A stretch of DNA of 43,060 nt from assembly GCA_022508725.1 (NCBI GenBank), contig JAFLUR010000001.1, forward strand, positions 1-43,060, read 5' to 3'. The notes beneath the pieces were generated by a model that ran no database searches, was not told the origin of the DNA, and was given only the letters and a program-made list of their open reading frames with translations. This stretch comes from Oscillospiraceae bacterium (lineage in GTDB: Bacteria; Bacillota; Clostridia; UBA1381). A program made the translations under genes and the position numbers. This document shows positions 33,333 through 41,233 of the stretch, in pieces. The stretch's first letter is position 1. Every line of letters starts with the position of its first letter.

Positions 33333-35675
33333 TTACTGCAGGTTATATATTCCGTAGATCATCTTTGCGGCAACCGCTCTTGACGCCGTTGCTTTGGGAG
33401 CAAATTCGGTGTCGCTTACACCGGTTATAATTCTTGCTCTCTGCAAAGCATTTACCGCTTCCTTGGCGTAATCGTCTATCTGATCCTCATCGGTAAATTT
33501 CACTTCTTCCGCCACTATGGGTAATGTATAATTCATTGCCTTTGCGGCTCTGTAAAGGAGGACCGCCATATCCTGTCTTGAAATATTGTCATTTACACCG
33601 AATCTGCCGTCGCCGTAGCCTGTTATAACGCCCTTGCGGAACGCCGATGCCACTGCGCTGTAATACCAGTCGCTTTCCTTAACATCCGAGAAATCCGAGG
33701 TCTGCGCGTTCGGATCCGTAAGATTAAGTGTATTAACAAGAATTTTTGCGAATTCCGCTCTTGTAATGTTGTCATTCGGAGCAAATATGCCGTCACTCTT
33801 ACCGCTTATGATACCTCTTTCGGCAAGATTGTTTATAGCCTCCACAGCCCAGTCAACACCGTTAAGATCTGTAAATTTTAAAGAAGTCGCACCGACCTTG
33901 TCAAGATTTTGAGCCTGATTTGTCTTATTCGGAACAGCATTCGGATCGGCAGACTGAACGGGATTTATAAGCGTTGTTGTAACAGGTGTGTAGAATTTGT
34001 ATGAATCACCGCCCGTATTTCTCGAAGCGCTGTTGCTTGACGAACCGCCGCCACCGCCTGATGTTGTCTTTTTCTTTTCAACGAGAACGTCAAATTTTTC
34101 CTTAACGACCTCTCCGCCGTTTTCGAGAGTAGCGGTCAATGTAACGGTCTTGTCTGTAGACTGTCTTGTAACCTCACCCTTTGTCGAAATTATTGACGGA
34201 CTGCTTGATGTCCATGTGATGGTAGAAGCATAGGTACCCTTTTTCGGAAGCTCGAAATCCTTTGTTACTTTCTCATAATCCTCCATATACTCTCTCAATT
34301 CCTCAAGATCGAGCTGAAGCTGATCATCCGGATTTGATATGTTTACCAGGAATGTCTTTTCCGCGGAAGCGGAACCGTCCTTGCTCATAACGGTTGCAAC
34401 CAATTTAAGCTTTCCGCTGAAGCCTTCCGTTACGGTATATTTTCCGGTCTCGGTATCTATAACGTCTGTTTCTACCCAGTCATTGCCTTCCTTTGCAAAT
34501 ACTTCCCAAGTAATCGTTACATAATCATCGCTCTGCGGAAGAACAAGATCTGCCGTTGTTGTGAATGTACCCTTGCTGTTTCCCGACGCATCGAGCTGGA
34601 ATACCTTTCCTGTCGTATCGCTGATCGTAAGCGCTTTAACCGCGTCACTCACAACATCCTCCGCGGAAGCCGCTTCTTTATTTATTGTGATCTGCATATC
34701 CGCCGTTGATGATTCCGAACCCTCAATAGCCGCCGTAAGAGTAAATGTTGTTTTGCCGCCCGGAGCCTTGGAAAGAATAATAAGCTCATTGCCGGATACC
34801 GAAATACCCGGAATGTCTTCCTTTATGCCGTATACCACGCCGTATTTTGTAATATCGCTTGCAAGCGAATATACCGCGCCTGCAGCCGGAACCGAGAATA
34901 CATCATTTCCCGCGGCATTAAGCAAAATATCGGTCTTTGTCACAATTTCCGGCTCTTCCGAACCCTCTGCGGCTTCCTCAACATCCGCCGATGCGACCGT
35001 AACGTTTATATCTGTCGGACCCATTGCAAAAGTCTGTCCGTTTTCAAGCTTGATACTTGCCGGTGTATTCGCATCCTTTGCGGCGAGTGTCATAACTATC
35101 TGCGCAAATCCCGCGTTTGCCGCGCCGTTGGTTATATCGGAGAAGTTACGGCAGGGGAGCTGATCCCTTTCAACGATGGTATTTCCGTTCTCATCCGTTA
35201 CAACGAGCTTTGCGGCAGCTCCCGTTCCGTCACCGACGTGTGAATATATCATATCATATTTATACTTTTTGCCGACCTCAACGCTTGCGCCCATCTCGGT
35301 ATCCGATTTTTCGTTCCAAATAACGGGATATGCGTTTTGGGTTGCATCATAAGCGCCGAGCTTCAGAAAACCGCTTACCTTATTGCTTCCGTTACAAGTA
35401 AGCGTAAAGCTGTTATCCGCGATAATGCTGTCCACGGTCAATTCAAACGAAACAACAAACGAGCCTGTAAGCGTTGAATCAAAAGCCACGGTCTTTGATT
35501 CGGATGAAGTTTTTGTTACCGACCAATCCTTCAGATTAACGTTCGTTGCGTCAACATAAACCGCTCCGTTGATCGGTACAGCGCTTACCATGGGCGCGGA
35601 AAGCATAAACTGAGATGCGGCGATCGTTACGGCAGCAAGTACCGAAATTATTTTTTTTACATTTCTTTTTGCCAT
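33333..35675 (-). CDS. Large secreted protein with Ig-like domains and three C-terminal SLH domains
   Basis: A 780-residue exported protein. The signal peptide begins MAKRNVKKIISVLAAVTIAA (cleavage near VSA at about 32). Residues about 35-190 resemble a beta-sandwich binding module. Bacterial Ig-like and atrophied-Ig repeats (with STKGEV and TITWTSSSPSI) occupy about 280-560. A Gly/Ser linker GGGGGSSS follows. Three SLH units are at the C-terminus (ISGKSDGIFAPNDNITRAEF, ITGYGDGRFGVNDNISRQDM, ITGVSDTEFAPKATASRAVA). It is likely wall-anchored. The ATG (35673-35675) has AAGGAGG 12 bases upstream. It lies 76 bases after the larger SLH gene and shares its operon. Confidence 0.9.
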   Translation of the reverse strand: MAKRNVKKIISVLAAVTIAASQFMLSAPMVSAVPINGAVYVDATNVNLKDWSVTKTSSESKTVAFDSTLTGSFVVSFELTVDSIIADNSFTLTCNGSNKVSGFLKLGAYDATQNAYPVIWNEKSDTEMGASVEVGKKYKYDMIYSHVGDGTGAAAKLVVTDENGNTIVERDQLPCRNFSDITNGAANAGFAQIVMTLAAKDANTPASIKLENGQTFAMGPTDINVTVASADVEEAAEGSEEPEIVTKTDILLNAAGNDVFSVPAAGAVYSLASDITKYGVVYGIKEDIPGISVSGNELIILSKAPGGKTTFTLTAAIEGSESSTADMQITINKEAASAEDVVSDAVKALTISDTTGKVFQLDASGNSKGTFTTTADLVLPQSDDYVTITWEVFAKEGNDWVETDVIDTETGKYTVTEGFSGKLKLVATVMSKDGSASAEKTFLVNISNPDDQLQLDLEELREYMEDYEKVTKDFELPKKGTYASTITWTSSSPSIISTKGEVTRQSTDKTVTLTATLENGGEVVKEKFDVLVEKKKTTSGGGGGSSSNSASRNTGGDSYKFYTPVTTTLINPVQSADPNAVPNKTNQAQNLDKVGATSLKFTDLNGVDWAVEAINNLAERGIISGKSDGIFAPNDNITRAEFAKILVNTLNLTDPNAQTSDFSDVKESDWYYSAVASAFRKGVITGYGDGRFGVNDNISRQDMAVLLYRAAKAMNYTLPIVAEEVKFTDEDQIDDYAKEAVNALQRARIITGVSDTEFAPKATASRAVAAKMIYGIYNLQ

Positions 35676-35751
35676 AATTGAACTTATCCTCCTTAAATTA
35701 CGGTATACAGCAAGCCCTGCGGACCTGCTGCATACCATTGTTTATATTAAA

Positions 35752-38700
35752 TTATTCAAATCTGATTGCAAATACTTCTCTTACATTCATTCTGTAAGTT
35801 CTTACAACAATGAGATCACCCGTACCGTCATCATCGTCATAAGGAATAAGGTCACTTACAAGCTCGCCTTCCTCAACCTTGCCTGTTCTTGTATTGTAAA
35901 TATCAACATAGTAGCCCGGATCAAGCGCGATGTTGCTTCCGCCTCTGATCGCGATTGTGAGCATATCGTCCGCATCAACATCATCGATCTTACCTGCGCC
36001 GAAACCGTCACGACCGTTGAGGTCACCGTTTGTGAGACAGGTGATGGAGCTCGGGATAACGCCGAGATCAAGCTCCTCCGCGTCTTTCGCGTCAACAAAC
36101 TTAACCATTGTGTTTACTTTGTTGCCCGATGTCTTAACACCTACTATATCTCCGACTTTGATAGCGTCCTTTATATCCTTACATTCCGGAGAATCCTCAC
36201 CGAGATTGTATTCCGACTTAACCGCTGACCACAGCTTCTTATATGCATACGATCTGTTATCGGTTGCCGAACCGCCCGTTGCGTTACACATTGATATGGA
36301 TGTGGTCTTTGATGTTGTATATGTCACCTTGTTGCCGTTTGCATAGCCTGTGATCTTATAAACATCTCTCTCGTCATCCTCATCGTATACCTGCTGGATC
36401 TTGGAGATCATCATAAGCGGTGTATCGTCTGCCGAGTTATAGTTGTAATCGGACGGATCGGACGATGAACCCACATACTCGATAACAAGCGTAGGCTTCT
36501 TTCCGTCAAATTCCGCGAGGAAGTATGTCTTTGACACACCCTCACGCGCAACATAGCTTGTTCCCGCAACCTTGTCATATGCGTAAGTGGATGTATCGTT
36601 TACATCATCTATCTTTTCGGGCGCCGTGAAACGAACGAGCTCATTTGTCATCAAATATCTGTTATCGATAAGGTTCGAACCGCCGTCCACACCGTCCATG
36701 TTGATGTTAAGAATTACCGGACGGTCATCATCTTCATACTGATAATTTGTTGTAAGGATCGGCATTGACAATTCCTTGATCCTGCCCTTTGAATCGGTGT
36801 TGTATCTTACGAGCTTCATCTGATAAGCGTTGCTTGCGAGCTGCATTTCAATAACGTCCTCAGCCATCATAAGCTCTTCCCAGTCAGACTCGTCATCGTT
36901 TACCCTAAGAGTTCTTTCGCCGTCCCACTCAGCCTTCTTGAGTTGAGACAGGCTCCATCCGCTGTATTTTGAAAGCTCCTTTTCAAGCTCTTCTTCCGTC
37001 TTTGATGAAAGATTTGTAACAACCTGATCCTTTTCCGGTCCGTAGAACGAAAGCCTATCCGCAATTTCGAATGTCTTTACCGAACCCGACTGAGTGAACA
37101 TCTTTATTGTCTTGTTCTGTGTGGAAGAATCCTCTTTTGCCCATATCATCCAGCCGTATTCCTGACCGCTTGACAGCTTGCTGCCCGATGTGCCTTCAAC
37201 AGCGGCTATTCTGCCGAGCGAGTCAAGGTGGAACACGCCCTCGTCGCCCACTTCTATATCACCGGAAAGAGCGAAAGTCTCATCGATCTCATACTGCTTG
37301 CCGTCGATCTTTGCAAAATAATCTCTTTCTTCCTTATCCGCATCATATTCGGTAACCTTACCTTCAATGGTCTTTGTGCTTACCTGAATATTCATAATTC
37401 TGTCGCCGGTCTTGTTTGCGCTCTCGAGAACCGTGAGTATATCCCACTTTTTAAGTCTCTTGGCGTCTATCTTGCTTCCGTCCTTGATTATCGTAAGATC
37501 GAGATCGTCGTCCTCAAGGTCAACGTTAAGCTTCTTCGAGCCGTTTACTTCATATTTGGCGGTAATCGAAGAATCGGTAGCGCTTGTTACGACATAAGTC
37601 TTGTAGCTGTCTATAAATATAACATCGTAATATCCGTCGTTATCATAGTCGTTGAGGACCACCTTGCCCACTTCCGGAGTAATGAACTCTTCGAGAGTCT
37701 TATCGGAAGGAACGTCCTCAGCCGTTATTATCTTTCCGTTATAGATTATAACGGGAGCTTTGCATTTAGCCGCCTTTGTCTTTGTTGTGGACTTGTTTGC
37801 GTAATAGTTGATCTTACCGCTGTCAGATCTTATATCCTCGATGCTTTCCACATCATCGCCGTCGATCGTGAGCGTATCCTGCTTTGTCTTGGGAACGGCA
37901 TATACTATCTCTCTGAGTCCGTTGCCGTCATGCTCATAGTAATAAGCCTTTACCTTATAGCCGACAAGACCGTCCGCCTCGAAGCTGCCTTTGTAATAGA
38001 TTTCGCCGTCGATAAGGATCTGATCGTCCGCCGGATCCGCCGCGGAGTCGATGGACATCTTGCTTGTAGCCGTGATTATACCCTCGACCTCATAAATCTC
38101 AAGAAGCTCGGACGCAAGAGTTCTGCCCTGCTCGGTCTTGAACTCAACGCCGTCCGCCGTAAGACCGCTGCCCGTGGGATAAAGTGCGTTGAGAGTATTG
38201 TAGATCATCTTTATAACAACGCCTCTTGTCGCGGGAGTGGTTCCCTCGAAACCGGACGCATTCTTTGTTATTTCTATATTCTTCTGACCTGCCGCCGTAA
38301 GATAACCGGACGGGAAGCCGCCCATGTTTATGGCAAGCTGATCGTATTTCAATGCGCACACAAGCATTTTCACAGCCTGCGCGTATGTAACGTTTGCATC
38401 GGGAGCGAATGTTCCGTCGCCCATACCGTTGATAATACCCATATCATATGCAGTCTGGATATAATTTGCCGCCCAGTGCGATGATGTCACGTCCGTAAAC
38501 GCGTTCGTATAAGCGCTCGAAACCGTGTCTATACCCATCATTCTGAGGATCATTGTAGCCATTTCCGCTCTTGTGATCGTGTTATCCGGTCTTATCGAGC
38601 CGTCCTCGTAGCCCTGTACGATATTAAGAGCCGTCACCAAACCGACCGCCTCGTTATAATACGAGTCCGTCGATGTATCCGCCTGTGCCGCAGGCGCCTG

Positions 38701-38889
38701 TACCGCAGGTGCTTCTGCCGGTGCTTCCGTTGCCTCCGCCGGTGTTTCCGCCGCCTGCTCTGTTGACTCCGTCGTTTCCGCAGCCGGTGCCGTTTCCTCA
38801 TCCGCTGCCGAAACGGTAATTCCGGCAGCGCTTGACAGCACGCCTATTGTTAAGAGTAAACTAATGGCTTTTTTTAAGTTTTTACTCAT
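35752..38889 (-). CDS. Major SLH-anchored surface protein (S-layer-like)
   Basis: A 1045-residue exported protein. The signal peptide is MSKNLKKAISLLLTIGVLSS with cleavage near VSA (about 28). An Ala/Glu/Pro/Thr-rich linker (30-70) is followed by three N-terminal SLH units: IVQGYEDGSIRPDNTITRAE, INGMGDGTFAPDANVTYAQ and a degenerate third to about 190. The remaining 850 residues are acidic, beta-rich and have no catalytic motif I recognise; acidic Asp clusters (DVDADD, PYDDDDGTG) suggest calcium binding. The ATG (38887-38889) has GGAGGT upstream. The N-terminal SLH layout and size fit an S-layer or S-layer-associated protein. It is first of a two-gene operon, next to an AraC regulator. Confidence 0.9.
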   Translation of the reverse strand: MSKNLKKAISLLLTIGVLSSAAGITVSAADEETAPAAETTESTEQAAETPAEATEAPAEAPAVQAPAAQADTSTDSYYNEAVGLVTALNIVQGYEDGSIRPDNTITRAEMATMILRMMGIDTVSSAYTNAFTDVTSSHWAANYIQTAYDMGIINGMGDGTFAPDANVTYAQAVKMLVCALKYDQLAINMGGFPSGYLTAAGQKNIEITKNASGFEGTTPATRGVVIKMIYNTLNALYPTGSGLTADGVEFKTEQGRTLASELLEIYEVEGIITATSKMSIDSAADPADDQILIDGEIYYKGSFEADGLVGYKVKAYYYEHDGNGLREIVYAVPKTKQDTLTIDGDDVESIEDIRSDSGKINYYANKSTTKTKAAKCKAPVIIYNGKIITAEDVPSDKTLEEFITPEVGKVVLNDYDNDGYYDVIFIDSYKTYVVTSATDSSITAKYEVNGSKKLNVDLEDDDLDLTIIKDGSKIDAKRLKKWDILTVLESANKTGDRIMNIQVSTKTIEGKVTEYDADKEERDYFAKIDGKQYEIDETFALSGDIEVGDEGVFHLDSLGRIAAVEGTSGSKLSSGQEYGWMIWAKEDSSTQNKTIKMFTQSGSVKTFEIADRLSFYGPEKDQVVTNLSSKTEEELEKELSKYSGWSLSQLKKAEWDGERTLRVNDDESDWEELMMAEDVIEMQLASNAYQMKLVRYNTDSKGRIKELSMPILTTNYQYEDDDRPVILNINMDGVDGGSNLIDNRYLMTNELVRFTAPEKIDDVNDTSTYAYDKVAGTSYVAREGVSKTYFLAEFDGKKPTLVIEYVGSSSDPSDYNYNSADDTPLMMISKIQQVYDEDDERDVYKITGYANGNKVTYTTSKTTSISMCNATGGSATDNRSYAYKKLWSAVKSEYNLGEDSPECKDIKDAIKVGDIVGVKTSGNKVNTMVKFVDAKDAEELDLGVIPSSITCLTNGDLNGRDGFGAGKIDDVDADDMLTIAIRGGSNIALDPGYYVDIYNTRTGKVEEGELVSDLIPYDDDDGTGDLIVVRTYRMNVREVFAIRFE

Positions 38890-38931
38890 GTTATTACCTC
38901 CGCTTAAATATTTTTTTGGGTTTATAATATC

Positions 38932-38955
38932 AATACGGAATTTGTCCGTATTATA
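38932..38955 (-). promoter_or_regulatory. SLH operon -10 box overlapped by an inverted repeat
   Basis: Reverse strand -10 TATAAT (38950-38955) has no good -35 at 17 bases, which suggests activator dependence. The arms AATACGGA and TCCGTATT (38932-38939 and 38945-38952) form a perfect 8-bp inverted repeat covering the -10 edge and the likely start near 38943. It may be an operator, or a 5' stem-loop in the message. Confidence 0.65.
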
Positions 38956-39001
38956 CACAAAATCAATTATATATCATAAAAAAACTATTTGATATACAAA
39001 A

Positions 39002-39034
39002 TTCAGTGTTTTAAGTTTAAATTTCAGTGTTTAA
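39002..39034 (-). promoter_or_regulatory. Tandem 21-bp-spaced sites, candidate AraC-family operator
   Basis: TTCAGTGTTTTAA (39002-39014) and TTCAGTGTTTAA (39023-39034) are direct repeats exactly 21 bp apart, two helical turns. They lie about 60-90 bases upstream of the predicted SLH operon start and end at the stop codon of the AraC-family gene. Spacing and position are those of AraC-type activator half-sites. The word ACACTGA also occurs in family B element ends, so a decayed repeat is an alternative. Confidence 0.55.
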
Positions 39035-40195
39035 TTATCCGCTGCGAGATATTTTGGAAATTTCCTTATATACTACCGGCGAAAAACCCGTATACTTTTT
39101 AAATACTTGGCTGAAATACTGAGAATTGGATCCGTAGCCTACCTTTTCCGCGACCTCGTATATCTTGTCTTTTTTATCCCCCATAATGAGGACCTTGGCT
39201 ATCTCCATACGTTTTTCCATGACATACGCCGAGAAATTTTTTCCCGTCTCACGCTTGAAAACCTTTCCGAGATAATCTACGTTTGTATACAGAACATTCC
39301 CGGCTATCCAGCTCAGAGTAAGATTTTCATTGCTTATGTTCTTTTCGATTATATCAAGGGTATCCCTTGTGAGCTTGCTGTAATTCTTGTTGCCCGGCAG
39401 CGAATTTCCCTCGACTATCTCATCGGCAGTGCCTATTATGTACTCCTTTATCTCAAACAGCGTTTTCATTTCCTGCAAAAGGGTCAGACCCTTCATATAT
39501 TTGCCTATCCTCTCGCTTTCGCAGCATCTTATAACGCACACGAAAAGCTCCATGCAGTATGTTCTTGCAATGATCGGTTCGGGTCTGCTGCGTTCTATAT
39601 TGCGGAAAAGCTCGAAAATAAGATAATGCACCTTGGACAGATCGCCGCATCTGAGTGCGCGCTCGACCGCCCCGCAGTCCGGCTCTATGACCCGTTCCTC
39701 CGCCGGACCCATCGCGTCACCGTTTATAAATGTGCTGCCGGATTTTGTATAAAAGCAATAATCCAGACATTTCACGAGATGCGTATATATCTCCGGCAGC
39801 TCTTTCAGGCTCTTTCCGCCGCTGTATGCCGCCGTGATTGTGCCGTCTATCCTGCCCCGGCGCTGCATTTTTTCAAGTCCGGGAATTATGACCGTTTCCG
39901 GAACCGACGCGACAACGATAAGCATATCCGAAAAAACGGTACACAAAAGAAGCTTGTCCTCGTCCGTCGTTTCGCTTATTATATTCTTCAGATACGCGAA
40001 TTCCGAATATTCCGCGCCCTTTTCTCTCATGATCAACAGTGTAACGCTCATCCCGTCGGGAATATCGAACATATCCTTGTAAAGTTCCAGAAAAGCGTTT
40101 TCCGTTCCGACTATGTACTCCTTAAGAAGCTGTTCCTTTAAAATGACCCCCAGCACCTCTTGTTTAACAGTATCCGCAAATTCATAGCTGTCCAT
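39035..40195 (-). CDS. AraC-family transcriptional regulator
   Basis: A 386-residue cytosolic regulator. Residues 1-270 are a helical/mixed sensor region without a recognised cupin motif. The C-terminal 100 residues are the double helix-turn-helix AraC domain: LTLSWIAGNVLYTNVDYLGK and then IYEVAEKVGYGSNSQYFSQVFKKYTGFSP, the family signature. Such two-part regulators often respond to sugars and control polysaccharide-use genes. The ATG (40193-40195) has AAAGGAGAGG upstream. It has its own promoter. Downstream on the same strand are SLH genes, GH105 and the sugar importer, its likely targets. Confidence 0.92.
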   Translation of the reverse strand: MDSYEFADTVKQEVLGVILKEQLLKEYIVGTENAFLELYKDMFDIPDGMSVTLLIMREKGAEYSEFAYLKNIISETTDEDKLLLCTVFSDMLIVVASVPETVIIPGLEKMQRRGRIDGTITAAYSGGKSLKELPEIYTHLVKCLDYCFYTKSGSTFINGDAMGPAEERVIEPDCGAVERALRCGDLSKVHYLIFELFRNIERSRPEPIIARTYCMELFVCVIRCCESERIGKYMKGLTLLQEMKTLFEIKEYIIGTADEIVEGNSLPGNKNYSKLTRDTLDIIEKNISNENLTLSWIAGNVLYTNVDYLGKVFKRETGKNFSAYVMEKRMEIAKVLIMGDKKDKIYEVAEKVGYGSNSQYFSQVFKKYTGFSPVVYKEISKISRSG

Positions 40196-40305
40196 CGGGC
40201 ATCCTCTCCTTTGATTCGTTACCGCACATTATCAATTTCATCTCATACCTCTCGGCCTGCAGCTCAAAACGAGTCGGGAGATACCGCATTATTATATCTG
40301 ATACT

Positions 40306-40334
40306 ATTATAATCCCTTTTTCAACGAATTTCAA
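40306..40334 (-). promoter_or_regulatory. Promoter of the AraC-family regulator
   Basis: Reverse strand: -35 TTGAAA (40329-40334), 17-base spacer, -10 TATAAT (40306-40311). The predicted start is near 40299, about 100 bases before the ATG. Confidence 0.8.
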
Positions 40335-40383
40335 GTATATTTATTTTACATTTATGTTTCAAAACCGGAAAAAGAGAGGAATT

Positions 40384-41025
40384 TTACGGCTGCATCATCA
40401 ACTCTTCCCATGACATAATGTATTTGTCAGCCTCATGCATTATCCGGCGGGCGTCGCTTTGCGCCGACGCGTCATAAACGCCGACCGTTTTCATTCCCGC
40501 CTTTTTCGCCCCGCATATTCCCGGAAGAATATCCTCGTAAACCGTACATTCCGCGGGTTCGACTCCCAATCTTTCGGCAGCCAGCAAATATATATCGGGA
40601 TTTGATTTATCCTTTCCCGTTTCAAAGGAATAAGCCTTTGCCGAAAAAAGCTCCCACACGCCGCATCTTTTCAGAGCCGCCTCGGCAAGCTCGGGAAATC
40701 CGGACGTTGCGACCGCAAGCTTTACCCCCTCCTCATGCAGCTTCGCAAGATATTCCGCCGCGCCGCTTTTCAGCGGTATATTATTCAGGTATTCCTCCGC
40801 CGCGGTACGCTTCGCCTCATCCATAATCTCTTCGGGACTTTCGGACAAGCCGTAATACTCCTTAATGAATTTGCAAGCCTCGGGCAAAGTAATATCCTTT
40901 ACCTTGTTCATAATTTCATCATTTGCGTCAATGTCTCTTTTTTTCAATATTTTGCCGGTTATGACATACCATACCGACATGGAATCGAGCAGAGTCCCGT
41001 CAACGTCAAATATCGCTCCCCTCAT
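40384..41025 (-). CDS. HAD-superfamily hydrolase (beta-phosphoglucomutase-like subgroup)
   Basis: A 214-residue HAD enzyme. Motif I DVDGT (7-11) has the nucleophile D7 and acid D9. Motif II is VATSGFP, the Lys region is GKDKSNPDIYLLAAERLG, and motif IV is VYEDILPGICGAKKAGM. A helical cap domain (about 15-85) places it in the sugar-phosphate/PGM-like group, probably a phosphatase or mutase; the substrate is unknown. The ATG (41023-41025) has GGGGGAGG upstream. A longer start at 41082 would lie within a hairpin and is rejected. It is separate from ptsI, with its own promoter and leader. Confidence 0.92.
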   Translation of the reverse strand: MRGAIFDVDGTLLDSMSVWYVITGKILKKRDIDANDEIMNKVKDITLPEACKFIKEYYGLSESPEEIMDEAKRTAAEEYLNNIPLKSGAAEYLAKLHEEGVKLAVATSGFPELAEAALKRCGVWELFSAKAYSFETGKDKSNPDIYLLAAERLGVEPAECTVYEDILPGICGAKKAGMKTVGVYDASAQSDARRIMHEADKYIMSWEELMMQP

Positions 41026-41042
41026 AACAATCCTCCCCCATA

Positions 41043-41089
41043 CCGATCGTTGAAAAACGCCGGCAGACAGCCGGATTTTCAACGATCGG
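41043..41089 (-). other. Large leader hairpin of the HAD gene
   Basis: The 14-bp arms CCGATCGTTGAAAA (41043-41056) and inverse (41076-41089) are perfect. Inside, CCGGC and GCCGG form a second 5-bp stem around AGACA. It occupies the transcribed leader between the HAD promoter and ribosome site, so it may affect stability or translation. The inner word CGGCAGACA resembles the family C arm. Confidence 0.65.
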
Positions 41090-41111
41090 CATAAATTAAA
41101 ATAACGTGACT

Positions 41112-41141
41112 ATTTTAACATATTCTCCGCCGTCCTGTCAA
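41112..41141 (-). promoter_or_regulatory. Promoter of the HAD hydrolase gene
   Basis: Reverse strand: -35 TTGACA (41136-41141), 18-base spacer, -10 TAAAAT (41112-41117). The predicted start is near 41105, just before the leader hairpin. Confidence 0.72.
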
Positions 41142-41158
41142 GCAAGATTAAAACGAAA

Positions 41159-41200
41159 GCAGACTTTTCCCGAAAAATCGGAATTTCCGGAAAAGTCTGC
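41159..41200 (-). terminator. Terminator of the Enzyme I gene
   Basis: GCAGACTTTTCC (41159-41170) and its perfect inverse (41189-41200) form a 12-bp stem; on the reverse strand a T-rich run (TTTCGTTTTAAT) follows. It separates ptsI from the HAD promoter. Confidence 0.85.
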
Positions 41201-41233
41201 TTTTCATATATTTTCGTTTTCTCATTTCCGTTA

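Noticed and set aside
37228..38484. Plus-strand reading frame of 418 codons
   Set aside because: Antisense to the N-terminal SLH region of the large surface protein. It has no ribosome site and a composition typical of a shadow frame.
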